NCBI RefSeq assembly: GCF_014534655.1
Contig: NZ_JACVVD010000002.1
Location: forward strand, 744,001 to 808,000
Direction: 5' to 3'
DNA: 64,000 bases
Source of the DNA: Paenibacillus sedimenti
GTDB taxonomy: Bacteria > Bacillota > Bacilli > Paenibacillales > NBRC-103111
The notes beneath the pieces are model-generated. The model saw only the letters and a list, made by a program, of their open reading frames with translations. It was not told the DNA's origin and did not search any database. Below are positions 1 to 8,992 of the stretch, in pieces. Position numbers and translations under genes: made by a program. Numbering within the stretch: position 1 is the stretch's first letter; each line of letters begins with the position of its first letter.

Positions 1-156
1 GTCTATGGGGGCGCGCCCAGCGAGCGCGCCCGCCTTGGCTGGCCGCTGCGGGAGCGGACGCAGCGGGATATTGTCTTCGCCGTACGGTTGTTGTACGGCG
101 TCAGCTTTGTGGTAATGGGAGGACTGCTATGCGTACTGCTCGTATGGTTTTTGTAG
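1..156 (+). CDS. cbiB: CbiB/CobD-type adenosylcobinamide-phosphate synthase, C-terminal end (partial)
   Basis: Frame 1 is open from the window edge to a TAG at 154-156. It encodes a glycine-rich stretch (VYGGAPSERARLGW) followed by a hydrophobic tail (VVMGGLLCVLLVWFL). This fits the end of CbiB, the membrane enzyme that attaches the aminopropanol arm to cobyric acid; its C-terminus is a hydrophobic helix after a conserved Gly-rich loop. The next gene, cobS, starts inside it, as is common in cobalamin operons. Only about 51 residues are visible, so the call leans heavily on context. Confidence 0.6.
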   Translation, partial: VYGGAPSERARLGWPLRERTQRDIVFAVRLLYGVSFVVMGGLLCVLLVWFL

Positions 157-965
157 ATTGGCTGCATGGATGCATAGCAGCCTTTCAATTTTTAACGAGA
201 TTGCCGATTCCCGTGCAAATCGAATATAACGTTCAGGTGTTTCGCAGAAGTGTCATTTTTTACCCCTTAGCGGGTCTGGTGATCGGCGGTTTACTCCTTC
301 TGGCAGGCGAAGGGTTGCGACTCATTTTCCCTCCGATGCCGGCAGCCGTGCTGCTTCTTGCATTATGGGTCCTGCTTACAGGCGGTCTTCACCTGGATGG
401 GCTGATGGATACGGCAGACGGAATTTTGAGCCATAGACCGCGTGAGCAAATGCTTGAGATTATGAAGGACAGCCGGGTAGGCGCGATGGGCGTTATCGTG
501 TGCGTGCTTGTGTTGCTCCTAAAATTTGCACTTCTATTCAGCATGTTGGGCAGTGAGCAGTCCGGGGATTGGAAGGCGTCCAGCGTGCTTCTTATGATCG
601 TACCGATCTGGAGCCGATGGTTTATGGTTGTTGCGATTTTCGGCTGGCCTTACGCCAGAAGTGAATCAGGGCTTGGAAGTTTGTTTCGTGGCGTTACCGG
701 AGGATATGTGGCTTGGTCGACAATCGCAGGCTTAGTGGCGTCGTTCGCAATTACATTCCTTGGATATGGAAGATTGACCGAAGCTCTGCCCTGTCCGTCT
801 CTTTGGGTTATTATTGGTGGATTTGCTGTTGTAACTTACCTTCTGGGCTGCTTGATCGCATTGTACATAAGCCGTAAACTAGGCGGTTTGACCGGGGATA
901 CATATGGGGCATTGAATGAACTGTTGGAGGTTCTGCTGCTGCTTGGAATTACTGCTTTATTTTAA
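129..965 (+). CDS. cobS: Adenosylcobinamide-GDP ribazoletransferase (cobalamin synthase)
   Basis: CobS joins adenosylcobinamide-GDP to alpha-ribazole in the last assembly step of cobalamin. The 278-residue product has the normal family length. It carries the signature GGLHLDGLMDTADG at residues 85-98, whose acidic residues are thought to bind metal and nucleotide. Several hydrophobic segments (about 44-62, 72-84, 120-140, 155-172, 195-215, 225-245) mark it as an integral membrane protein. The ATG at 129 follows GGGAGG and overlaps the end of cbiB by 28 bases, indicating translational coupling. The next gene follows after 20 bases. Confidence 0.93.
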   Translation: MRTARMVFVDWLHGCIAAFQFLTRLPIPVQIEYNVQVFRRSVIFYPLAGLVIGGLLLLAGEGLRLIFPPMPAAVLLLALWVLLTGGLHLDGLMDTADGILSHRPREQMLEIMKDSRVGAMGVIVCVLVLLLKFALLFSMLGSEQSGDWKASSVLLMIVPIWSRWFMVVAIFGWPYARSESGLGSLFRGVTGGYVAWSTIAGLVASFAITFLGYGRLTEALPCPSLWVIIGGFAVVTYLLGCLIALYISRKLGGLTGDTYGALNELLEVLLLLGITALF

Positions 966-985
966 AGTGAAAGGAGAGAGTCGCC

Positions 986-2098
986 ATGCTGGAACGATTC
1001 GGACACGGAGGGGATCTATGGACTGCGGAAGAGGCATTCGGTCGACCGAAAGAGCAATTTCTCGATTTCAGTTCCAATATGAATCCTCTCGGGCCGCCGC
1101 CATCGGTTGAACAGATTTTGAAGCGCCAGTGGCGGGAGTTGGTCAAATACCCGGATCCTGCAGTTCGAGAGCTGCGTTCCCGTTTAGCTTGCAAATATGA
1201 CATTCCCATCGAAAGTATTCTCGTCGGGAATGGGGCTGCAGAGCTGATCGATTTGACTGCAAGGGTATTGAACCCTTCCGTTACAGGTTTGGCAAGGCCC
1301 TCCTTTAGTGAGTATGAGGAGGCCATTCTCAAATCGGGTGGAGCGATTCGTTCCATTCCTCTTCATGCGCGGCATGGATTCGTTCTTCAAGAGCAGGATG
1401 TGGAGGAGGCATGCCGAGTATGTGATCTGTTCTTTCTAGGACATCCGAACAACCCAACCGGCAGGCTAGTTCCGCAAAAGATTTTGAATCAGCTTGCGCA
1501 GAGCCGTCGCAACCTGGTCATTGACGAGGCGTTTATGGATTTTGTGCCGGATGAACAATCTTATTCCATGCTGAAATACGCTGCAACGAGTAAAAATGTT
1601 TTTGTCATTCGCTCTATGACGAAATTTTATTCAATACCTGGTATTCGTCTGGGCTTCATGGTTGCGCATCCGGAATGGATCGAGAAGCTGAAGGACTTGC
1701 AGGTTCAATGGAGCGTCAATTATTTAGCTCAGCAAATCGGTACGGCGGTTCTGGGCGATGAGGATTTTGAGCAGGCGAGCAGGGTTTGGCTGCAAGCTGA
1801 GAAGATTTGGTTAACGGAGCAGCTTCAGCAACTAGGCCTTGAAGTTAACGATAGCGATGTGAACTTCCTGCTTTTTTCTTTCCCTGTCGAGTTCGGAATC
1901 GATGTCAAGCAAGCGCAGCAGTATATGGGACGTCAGGGCATATTAATCCGTAATGCCTCCTTGTTCGAAGGACTTGACCGACGGTACTGCCGGGTTGCGA
2001 TTCGGCTTCGCGAGGACAACGAGCGATTAGTCGAGGGAATACGCATGATGTTGGAAGAGCTCGGCACCCAACGGAATCGAGGACAAAGAGATGAATAA
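986..2098 (+). CDS. cobD: Threonine-phosphate decarboxylase-like PLP aminotransferase
   Basis: This 370-residue fold-type I PLP enzyme resembles CobD, which decarboxylates threonine phosphate to the aminopropanol phosphate used by CbiB. CobD and histidinol-phosphate aminotransferase are close relatives. The N-terminus FGHGGD and FSSNMNPLGPP is typical of CobD. HPNNPTG lies near 153-159, the PLP-ring aspartate is in VIDEAF near 180, and the Schiff-base lysine is in SMTKFYSIPGIRLG at about 213. Position between cobS and cobQ supports CobD over HisC. The stop overlaps the cobQ start by 8 bases. Confidence 0.85.
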   Translation: MLERFGHGGDLWTAEEAFGRPKEQFLDFSSNMNPLGPPPSVEQILKRQWRELVKYPDPAVRELRSRLACKYDIPIESILVGNGAAELIDLTARVLNPSVTGLARPSFSEYEEAILKSGGAIRSIPLHARHGFVLQEQDVEEACRVCDLFFLGHPNNPTGRLVPQKILNQLAQSRRNLVIDEAFMDFVPDEQSYSMLKYAATSKNVFVIRSMTKFYSIPGIRLGFMVAHPEWIEKLKDLQVQWSVNYLAQQIGTAVLGDEDFEQASRVWLQAEKIWLTEQLQQLGLEVNDSDVNFLLFSFPVEFGIDVKQAQQYMGRQGILIRNASLFEGLDRRYCRVAIRLREDNERLVEGIRMMLEELGTQRNRGQRDE

Positions 2099-3701
2099 TT
2101 TAGCTTCGCAAGCCGCGACTTTAATGATTCAAGGCACTGCCTCGGACGTGGGCAAAAGTATTCTGACGGCCGCATTGTGCCGCATTCTCGTTCAGGATGG
2201 CTGGTCGACCGCACCGTTCAAATCGCAAAATATGTCGCTCAATTCCTATGTCACATTCGACGGCAAAGAAATCGGACGCGCTCAAGGCGTTCAAGCGGAT
2301 GCCTGCAATATATTAGCGACAACGGATATGAATCCCATTCTGCTGAAACCGAAGCAGGACATGGTCGCGCAGGTTGTTGTGCACGGCAAGCCTTTCTCCG
2401 ATCTGGATGCACGGACATACCGGGAATCGTATTTGCCCCATGCAGAGCAGATCGTGAAGGATGCCCTCGCTCGTCTGCGCAGCGCATACGATGTGGTAGT
2501 GCTCGAAGGCGCCGGAAGCCCGGCAGAAGTCAACCTCAAAGATCGCGACATCGTGAACATGAGGTTGGCCGGTTGGGCGGATGCTCCGGTGCTGCTTGTT
2601 GCGGATATCGATCGAGGCGGCGTCTTCGCTTCGATTGTCGGTACGCTTGAGATTTTATCGCCGGAGGAAAGAGACCGGGTCAAAGGTTTTATCATCAATA
2701 AATTCCGCGGAGACGTCAGCCTGCTGAAGCCGGGTCTGGATTGGCTGGAGGAGCGGACCGGCAAGCCTGTGCTCGGCGTTATCCCCTATTTGCCTCAGCT
2801 TGGCATTGAGGATGAAGACTCCGCCTCGCTGGATTCTAAAAGAGCGAAGCGCCATTGGCAAGAGAACAGGCATGCCAAAACAGACGACCAGCTCGATATA
2901 GCGGTCATACGATTGCCACGACTATCGAATTTTACGGATTTCGATCCTTTGCAAGAGGAGCCGGATGTACATTTCAGATATATTTCGAATGTGTCCGAGT
3001 GGGGGCAGCCGGACGTTATTTTGCTGCCGGGCAGCAAGAATACGATGGACGATTTGCGCTATCTGAAAGAATCGGGTCTAGCGGATCGCATCATTCATTT
3101 TGCTGCAGCCGAGAATGGTTGGGTCACAGGCATTTGCGCCGGGTATCAAATGTTGGGCATAAAGCTTTTAGATCCGCAAGGATACGAATCAGACCATCCG
3201 GAACTTGAAGGTTTGAGGCTTCTGCCGACGGAAACCTTGTTTACTTCAGAGAAGCGTACCGTCCAGGTTCAGGGGAGCACCACGCTATTTGCTGATCAAG
3301 GTTTGGACATTGCCATCGACGGTTACGAAATTCATATGGGGCGAACGAGTTATGTGGAGGACGCCCATCCTCCTTTCCACATTCAAGCCCGAGCTTATGA
3401 TACAGCTACAGGCTCTATCAGCAGCGGACTACACGGAGATGGTGCAGCCGCAAAAGATGGACGAATCTGGGGAACCTATTTGCACGGTATTTTGCATAAT
3501 GATGATTTTCGTCGAGCTTGGTTGAATGCGATTCGCTTGCAAAAGGGACTGATACCTGTTACTGGCGGGCTTCGCTTCAAGGAACGCAGAGCAGCAGCCT
3601 TCGACAGGCTTGCTGAACATGTGCGCAGTTACTTGGATATGCAGCGCGTTTATGAGATTATTGGAGGAGTAACAGCTACTATGGAGGAGGGTAAACGATG
3701 A
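2091..3701 (+). CDS. cobQ: Cobyric acid synthase
   Basis: CobQ/CbiP amidates side chains b, d, e and g of adenosylcobyrinic acid a,c-diamide, using glutamine and ATP. The product is 536 residues, slightly above the usual ~500. The N-terminal ATP-binding domain opens with QGTASDVGKS (P-loop-like, residues 14-23). The C-terminal glutamine-amidotransferase domain has its nucleophile Cys at about 349 (TGICAGYQMLG) and its histidine in GTYLHGILHND. The start overlaps the preceding gene and the stop overlaps the next ATG (ATGA), so the genes are tightly coupled. Confidence 0.95.
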   Translation: MNNLASQAATLMIQGTASDVGKSILTAALCRILVQDGWSTAPFKSQNMSLNSYVTFDGKEIGRAQGVQADACNILATTDMNPILLKPKQDMVAQVVVHGKPFSDLDARTYRESYLPHAEQIVKDALARLRSAYDVVVLEGAGSPAEVNLKDRDIVNMRLAGWADAPVLLVADIDRGGVFASIVGTLEILSPEERDRVKGFIINKFRGDVSLLKPGLDWLEERTGKPVLGVIPYLPQLGIEDEDSASLDSKRAKRHWQENRHAKTDDQLDIAVIRLPRLSNFTDFDPLQEEPDVHFRYISNVSEWGQPDVILLPGSKNTMDDLRYLKESGLADRIIHFAAAENGWVTGICAGYQMLGIKLLDPQGYESDHPELEGLRLLPTETLFTSEKRTVQVQGSTTLFADQGLDIAIDGYEIHMGRTSYVEDAHPPFHIQARAYDTATGSISSGLHGDGAAAKDGRIWGTYLHGILHNDDFRRAWLNAIRLQKGLIPVTGGLRFKERRAAAFDRLAEHVRSYLDMQRVYEIIGGVTATMEEGKR

Positions 3702-4267
3702 AAATTTATACGCGTACAGGCGATGCAGGTCAAACGGGAGTCATTGGCGGACGTGTCGATAAAGATGATGCTCGGGTAGAAGCATATGGTACGGTTGATG
3801 AGCTCAATTGTTATCTGGGTCAAGCGATGAGTTTTATGGATCCTGACAAATACTCCGATTTGTTAGCAGATATGCTGCAGGTACAGCACGAGCTGTTCGA
3901 TTGCGGTTCTGACTTGGCACTTTTGAAGCAAGAGCTGCGCCCTTACAAAGTGAAGGCCGAGATGGTCGATGCTCTGGAAGTCTGGATCGATAAGTACGAT
4001 GCGGAGACGCCGGATATTACCCGTTTTATTTTGCCGGGCGGCAGTACGGTTTCGTCAACGCTTCATATTTGCCGTACCGTATGCCGTAGAGCGGAGCGCC
4101 GAGTGGTTACATTAGCCCGTACCCAAGAAATTAACCCGGAAGTACGCCGTTATTTGAACCGGCTATCCGATCTGTTCTTTACCATTGCCCGTACGGCTAA
4201 CCATCGAGAAGGTGTGGCTGATGTGGAGTACGTGCGCAGCGCTGAGGTGTTTAGACGTAAATCATGA
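3698..4267 (+). CDS. PduO-type ATP:cob(I)alamin adenosyltransferase
   Basis: The 189-residue product belongs to the PduO/MMAB family, which moves the adenosyl group of ATP onto reduced corrinoid to give adenosylcobalamin. The ATP-binding N-terminus reads YTRTGDAGQTGVIGG (about 4-18). VEAYGTVDELN follows, and the later motif FILPGGS plus CRTVCRRAER is the family ATP/cobalamin contact region. It overlaps cobQ by 4 bases and the next gene by 4 bases. Its presence makes this operon fit corrinoid salvage and adenosylation as well as synthesis. Confidence 0.93.
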   Translation: MKIYTRTGDAGQTGVIGGRVDKDDARVEAYGTVDELNCYLGQAMSFMDPDKYSDLLADMLQVQHELFDCGSDLALLKQELRPYKVKAEMVDALEVWIDKYDAETPDITRFILPGGSTVSSTLHICRTVCRRAERRVVTLARTQEINPEVRRYLNRLSDLFFTIARTANHREGVADVEYVRSAEVFRRKS

Positions 4268-5202
4268 GTTACTACGAACCTCTTGTTTATATCGTACCGC
4301 CTGAGGAAGATGGCTTTGTTCTGAAGACGATTTTGCAAAAAAGGCTTATGGTTTCCCGTAAGCTGCTATCCCGGCTCAAATTGACAGAGCAAGGCATTAC
4401 CGTCAATGGCGTACGCCAATACATTAGTATAAAAGTCAATGCCGGAGACCGGGTTGAGGTTCGCATGGAGGAGGAGCAATCCGAGGATATTTTGCCTCAG
4501 GATCTTCCGCTTCACATTATCCACGAAGATGAGCATCTGCTAATCGTAGCCAAAGATGCAGGCATCATCGTGCATCCGACGCACGGTCACTATGTGAATA
4601 CCATTGCCAATGCGGTCGTTTATCACTGGCAGCAAGCAGGCATCACCTGCCGATTCCGTCCGGTGCACCGACTTGATCAGGAAACGTCAGGCGTGCTGGC
4701 AATTGCCAAGAACCCCTACGTGCATCAGCAAATTTCTGAGCAGATGATTCAGCATAAAGTGAAAAAGGAATATCTTGCCTTTGTATGGGGCGTGCTTAAT
4801 GAACCAAGCGGCACGATCAATGGGCCTATCGATCGAGACCCTGAGCAACCGCATGTAAGGATCGTCACGCCAGGCGGTTATTCCGCAGTAACCCATTACG
4901 AGGTCGTGGAACAATTCGCTTATGCGGCTTTGGTGCGCATATGGCTGGAAACAGGCAGAACACATCAAATCCGCGTACATATGAAATATTTGGGCCATCC
5001 GCTGATCGGGGATAAAGTGTACACGCTGCCTGCTTTCGAAGGAAGCAAAGCTGCGGCAGAAGCCGCTGAACGGCTTGATCGGCAAGCGCTTCATGCATTC
5101 AGACTCGGCTTTGTGCATCCCGGAACCCGGGAGTGGGCGGAGTACAACGCTCCATTGCCTGTGGATTTAGCCGCTCTGCAGGCCTGGCTGCAGGGAAATT
5201 AG
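4264..5202 (+). CDS. RluA-family pseudouridine synthase
   Basis: This 312-residue enzyme isomerises uridine to pseudouridine in rRNA or tRNA. The N-terminal ~80 residues resemble an S4-like RNA-binding region (KLLSRLKLTEQGITVNG). The catalytic motif HRLDQETSG places the nucleophilic Asp at about residue 138. Later family motifs include LETGRTHQIRVH and HPLIGDKVY. It is coupled to the adenosyltransferase gene through ATGA and is followed by a terminator, so it is transcribed as the last gene of the cobalamin operon. The RNA target cannot be told from sequence. Confidence 0.92.
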   Translation: MSYYEPLVYIVPPEEDGFVLKTILQKRLMVSRKLLSRLKLTEQGITVNGVRQYISIKVNAGDRVEVRMEEEQSEDILPQDLPLHIIHEDEHLLIVAKDAGIIVHPTHGHYVNTIANAVVYHWQQAGITCRFRPVHRLDQETSGVLAIAKNPYVHQQISEQMIQHKVKKEYLAFVWGVLNEPSGTINGPIDRDPEQPHVRIVTPGGYSAVTHYEVVEQFAYAALVRIWLETGRTHQIRVHMKYLGHPLIGDKVYTLPAFEGSKAAAEAAERLDRQALHAFRLGFVHPGTREWAEYNAPLPVDLAALQAWLQGN

Positions 5203-5210
5203 AACCGTCA

Positions 5211-5240
5211 AAAACCATCAGGGTTTACTGATGGTTTTTT
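5211..5240 (+). terminator. Rho-independent terminator of the cobalamin/RluA operon
   Basis: AAAACCATCAG pairs perfectly with CTGATGGTTTT across a 6-base loop and runs into a T tract, 9 bases after the pseudouridine synthase stop codon. Confidence 0.9.
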
Positions 5241-5401
5241 TAGTGATAATTCAAAAATGGCTGCCTAGGATCCGTTGTCAGAACCAGTGTCGTTGAACAG
5301 ATGGATTGGTGGTTGGTGGGCACTTGTAGCGACCGAATGTCGCTAAGTGGTCGGTCGGTTTCCCATAGCGCACCCCGGAATTCCACGTGATGGTACATCG
5401 G

Positions 5402-6019
5402 TCACGCCTGATGGAACGGGCAGTATTTGCGCATCAGCTCGGCCGTCTCCACATCGTCAGGGCGTCCGCGCTCGGATAAGTCGTGGATGATGCTTTCGCG
5501 GCGTTCCTCGGTCAGATTTTGCCCGAATTTAAACTTGGCGGTTAGCTCATGGATGGTGAGGCGTACGACAGAAACGCCTTTCAGCTCACCACGGTAAGCT
5601 GGATCTTCTGGGGTTATCGGCGAGTAACCGCCCTCGGGCTGAAGTTTCTCCATAAGTGCGCCAAGAACCTCGGCTTTCTCTGTCAGATCCTCAGTCGGCT
5701 CTGCTTCACCCCGAATATGAACCGATTTGAAGTAGGATGTGGCGGGACAGGCCTGACGCGGGTCGGTGAAGTAAGAAGGGATGATGGCGTACTCTTTGGC
5801 TACGGCGAAGCTGGCTTTACCTGAGGCTGCGATTTCAGTCATCTTGCTTCCTCTTCTGGAGCCGTGAAAATAGATGTGGCCATTTAAATAAACAAAATTA
5901 ACGGGCGTCAAATGAGGCCAGCCGTCTTCCCCGCTCGTGGCTAAATATCCATAAGACATTTCTTGCAAAAATTGTTCGACATCTTGCTGGTCCTGGACAG
6001 CGAATTCTTTTCTTCTCAT
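5402..6019 (-). CDS. Pyridoxamine 5'-phosphate oxidase-like flavin-binding protein
   Basis: This 205-residue protein has the split beta-barrel fold of the PNPOx-like/FMN-binding family. Near the N-terminus is the sequence GYLATSGEDGWPHLTPVNF, followed by IYFHGS, characteristic of the NimA-like subgroup. Such proteins bind flavin or haem and are often redox or detoxification enzymes; the substrate is unknown. The start is the ATG at 6019 preceded by AGAAGGAG; the frame stays open 42 codons further upstream but without a good ribosome site. It is transcribed divergently from the ArsC-like gene. Confidence 0.8.
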   Translation of the reverse strand: MRRKEFAVQDQQDVEQFLQEMSYGYLATSGEDGWPHLTPVNFVYLNGHIYFHGSRRGSKMTEIAASGKASFAVAKEYAIIPSYFTDPRQACPATSYFKSVHIRGEAEPTEDLTEKAEVLGALMEKLQPEGGYSPITPEDPAYRGELKGVSVVRLTIHELTAKFKFGQNLTEERRESIIHDLSERGRPDDVETAELMRKYCPFHQA

Positions 6020-6209
6020 GGTTGATTCTCCTTCTGTTTTTAAACATGATACAAAAGGATTGGTCGATTCATAAGATCCAATTTTAATCATTTTGTATGT
6101 ACCATTGTTGTAGGCAATGAGTTTGCAATACTTGACTTTCCGCATCGATTAGCCCAAAATTTTATACAACCCAATTTATAGACATCATCTCTTAAAGGAG
6201 CTTACCACC

Positions 6210-6575
6210 ATGGGAGTAAAAGTATTTTGTTACGATAAATGCGGCACATGCCGCAGCATGTTGAAATGGCTAAAAGCGCACAATGTAGATATTACAGAAA
6301 ATGTACCCTTGTTTGATACTCCGCCATCTGCGGTAGAACTGGACAATCTGCTTGCCATCAGCGGTCTGGAGATTAAGAAGTTTTTCAACACATCCGGTGA
6401 AGTGTACAAGGAAATGGGACTGAAGGACAAGCTTTCGGGCATGTCGCAAGAGCAAATGCTGGAGCTGCTTGCTTCAAACGGCAGGCTTATTAAGCGCCCT
6501 ATTGTTACGGACGGTAAGAAAGTGACAGTCGGCTTTAAGGAGCCGGAGTTTGAGGCGGTATGGGCGAAAGGGTGA
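6210..6575 (+). CDS. ArsC/Spx-family thioredoxin-like protein
   Basis: The 121-residue product has the ArsC-fold: a thioredoxin-like strand followed by a CGTC motif at residues 11-14, and a conserved KRPIV segment near 96 that binds the cis-proline loop. It resembles the YusI/YffB type of arsenate-reductase-related protein more than Spx, since no Spx-specific RNA polymerase-binding region is evident. Arsenate reduction is not established for this subgroup. A strong AAAGGAG precedes the ATG. The next gene starts 7 bases after its stop. Confidence 0.8.
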   Translation: MGVKVFCYDKCGTCRSMLKWLKAHNVDITENVPLFDTPPSAVELDNLLAISGLEIKKFFNTSGEVYKEMGLKDKLSGMSQEQMLELLASNGRLIKRPIVTDGKKVTVGFKEPEFEAVWAKG

Positions 6576-6582
6576 TGTAGGT

Positions 6583-7680
6583 TTGGAGCAGAAAAAGAAG
6601 CCAGAAAATAAGAGGTCGCCATGGGCTCTCGGGGGGCTGGTCGCTGTCCTGCTTTCCCAAGGAAAGCTCATTTTGGGCGTACTTAAGCTTGGAAAAGCCG
6701 GCGGTGCTGTCATCAGTATGTTTATCACGATCTGGGCCTATGCCTATCTCGCGCCGTTACCGTTTGCCATAGGGATCGTTCTCATGATCCTGATTCATGA
6801 GCTCGGGCATGTCTTTGCCGCGAAAATGAAGGGTCTACCGGTCTCGGCACCTGTATTCATCCCGTTTCTGGGCGCTCTGATCACGATGAAAAAACATCCG
6901 ACGGATGCGGCTACGGAGGCTTTTATTGGTATCGGAGGGCCCATTTTGGGCACGGTTGGCGCGACGGCTGCTTTTGCGCTAGGGGTATACATGGATTCGC
7001 CAGTAATCGTTTCGGTCGCCTATTCGGCTTTTTATTTGAATCTAATTAACTTGCTGCCCATTCACCCGCTAGACGGCGGACGTATTTCAACGGCTGTCAC
7101 TCGATGGTTATGGGTCCTTGGCTTGGTCGGCGGCTTAGTGTTTATTTACTATTTGAACAACAATACGAGCCGGATTATTTTCTTTATCATCTGGGCCATG
7201 TTTGCCTGGGATTTATATAAGAAGTATGTCAAATTCAGAAATCGGGAAGAAATCGTCTCGGTTTCATCGCGTTTTGAGTTTCATGCGGAGCATTTGCTGC
7301 AGCAGGGATACATCATTCCAGGCGAAAATCATAGCCGCGAGTTAGATTTTACTACTTATACCGAATTACAAGGGGCTATGGAAGGCCGTCAAACGATCGT
7401 CATGTATTGGCAGGGAATCGGCTTTGAAGGCCATGCTTATTTGCCTGCGCAAGCATTGATCAAAAAGGTTCAAGCCGTCAAAGTAGAACGCATTCAAAAA
7501 GAGGGCGGCTTTTATTTAGGCTTGCAGGTGCAAGTCGATTTCACGCCTCTTGGTCAGCATGATCGCTACTATGAAGTGGAGACCAAGACTCGTTGGAAGT
7601 TTGGCGCAGCCTACCTTGGGCTTGTTTTGTATTTACTGTATATGATTCGACTTGTTCATCAGGTCGGTATCATTGATTGA
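6583..7680 (+). CDS. M50-family site-2 protease-like membrane metalloprotease
   Basis: Family M50 proteases cut inside the membrane, using zinc bound by HExxH and a distal aspartate. HELGH lies near residue 72-76 and the third ligand is in HPLDGGR near 165-170. Hydrophobic spans occur around 25-45, 50-70, 105-125, 135-155, 180-200 and at the C-terminus (about 345-365). About 130 residues after the membrane core form a soluble region without recognised domain. I chose the TTG at 6583, downstream of GGTGATG; an earlier TTG at 6550 would overlap the previous gene. The substrate is unknown. Confidence 0.85.
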   Translation: MEQKKKPENKRSPWALGGLVAVLLSQGKLILGVLKLGKAGGAVISMFITIWAYAYLAPLPFAIGIVLMILIHELGHVFAAKMKGLPVSAPVFIPFLGALITMKKHPTDAATEAFIGIGGPILGTVGATAAFALGVYMDSPVIVSVAYSAFYLNLINLLPIHPLDGGRISTAVTRWLWVLGLVGGLVFIYYLNNNTSRIIFFIIWAMFAWDLYKKYVKFRNREEIVSVSSRFEFHAEHLLQQGYIIPGENHSRELDFTTYTELQGAMEGRQTIVMYWQGIGFEGHAYLPAQALIKKVQAVKVERIQKEGGFYLGLQVQVDFTPLGQHDRYYEVETKTRWKFGAAYLGLVLYLLYMIRLVHQVGIID

Positions 7681-7723
7681 ATTCATTAATGCCATTAATT
7701 CATTCATAATGAGGTTGTGTACT

Positions 7724-8899
7724 ATGAAACTTACAGGTTCGAAGAGGTTAAGTCTGTTAGGCTCGGCTATTTTTTCAGAGGTGGAAGAATGGAAGAGAGA
7801 GGTTATGAACCAAGGGGTAGACGTCATAGATTTAGGAATAGGCAGTCCTGATCTTCCCCCTTCAGATCGGGTTATTGAGGCTATTACGCAGGCTGTCCGC
7901 AATCCGAAGTTATATGGTTATCCATCCTCAGAAGGAAGCTTGGCGTTTCGTGAAACCGTTGCTAGATGGTATCAATATCGGTTTGGTGTTGCACTGGATC
8001 CGGCACATGAAATATTAACCTTGATGGGTTCACAGGATGGGCTGGCTCATTTGGCGCTCTCGCTATGCGATCCGGGGGATGTGGCGATCGTCCCTGATCC
8101 GGGATATCCCATTTATTCCGCAAGTTTAGTCTTAGCGGGTGTGGAACCTTATTTGCTGCCGCTGCGGGCTGACAACAATTTTCTACCGAAGCTTGAGGAC
8201 ATTCCGGAAGACCTGGCTGCAAAAGCCAAGTTCATCCTGCTCAACTACCCGAGCAATCCATTGTCTGCTGTTGCAGATCGGGCTTTCTTTGAGCAATTGA
8301 TTGCCTACGCCAAGAAACACGAATTGCTTGTCGTACACGATTTGGCTTACTCCGAAATGGCTTTTGACGGTTACAAGCCTATGAGTATTTTGGAGATAGA
8401 GGGAGCGAAGGAAGTTGCCGTCGAATTTCATTCGCTGTCTAAAAGCTTCAACATGGCGGGATGCAGAATTGCTTTTTTAACGGGAAATGCAGATGCCGTG
8501 AAGGCATTGAAAACTTTGAAGTCGAATATTGATTATGGCGTTTTTCAAGCTGTTCAAGCCGCTGGAATTGCAGCGCTCGAAGAAGACATGGAGAACGACC
8601 ATACAGTAGCTGGTGTCTATGAGCGAAGACGAAATGTGTTCCTGGAGGCACTAGCAGAGGTGGGGTGGACCATTGCACCCCCGAAAGCGACAATGTTCAT
8701 CTGGGCGCCCGTTCCAAAAGGCTGGACGTCTCGACAAATTTCCCGGGAAATGCTGTATCAGGCAGGAGTTGTCGTGATCCCTGGCGATGCATTCGGAGCA
8801 GAAGGGGAAGGCTTTGTTAGAATTGCATTGGTGCAAGAAGAAGCCAGTCTACTGGAGGCAGCAAAACGAATTGGACAATGGCTTCGCACGATAGAATGA
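7724..8899 (+). CDS. Class I/II PLP aminotransferase, LL-diaminopimelate aminotransferase-like
   Basis: This 391-residue fold-type I aminotransferase has an N-terminus like DapL/PatA proteins (IDLGIGSPDLPPS). YPSSEGSLAFRE follows, then PDPGYPIY, NYPSNPLSA and the Schiff-base lysine motif HSLSKSFNMAGCRIAF. Enzymes of this type transaminate LL-diaminopimelate, its acetylated form or related amino acids; the exact substrate cannot be read from sequence. The ATG at 7724 follows GAGGTTG with correct spacing; the longer in-frame extension to 7652 lacks a ribosome site. The gap to the DGQHR genes is 93 bases. Confidence 0.85.
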   Translation: MKLTGSKRLSLLGSAIFSEVEEWKREVMNQGVDVIDLGIGSPDLPPSDRVIEAITQAVRNPKLYGYPSSEGSLAFRETVARWYQYRFGVALDPAHEILTLMGSQDGLAHLALSLCDPGDVAIVPDPGYPIYSASLVLAGVEPYLLPLRADNNFLPKLEDIPEDLAAKAKFILLNYPSNPLSAVADRAFFEQLIAYAKKHELLVVHDLAYSEMAFDGYKPMSILEIEGAKEVAVEFHSLSKSFNMAGCRIAFLTGNADAVKALKTLKSNIDYGVFQAVQAAGIAALEEDMENDHTVAGVYERRRNVFLEALAEVGWTIAPPKATMFIWAPVPKGWTSRQISREMLYQAGVVVIPGDAFGAEGEGFVRIALVQEEASLLEAAKRIGQWLRTIE

Positions 8900-8992
8900 A
8901 ATATAGAGATTTTGGTAAAAATAGGAGAATGAGAGACATCGACTGATATGCATAAAAGTTCACAATTCTTTTCAACTGAAAGGGGTACGCAT

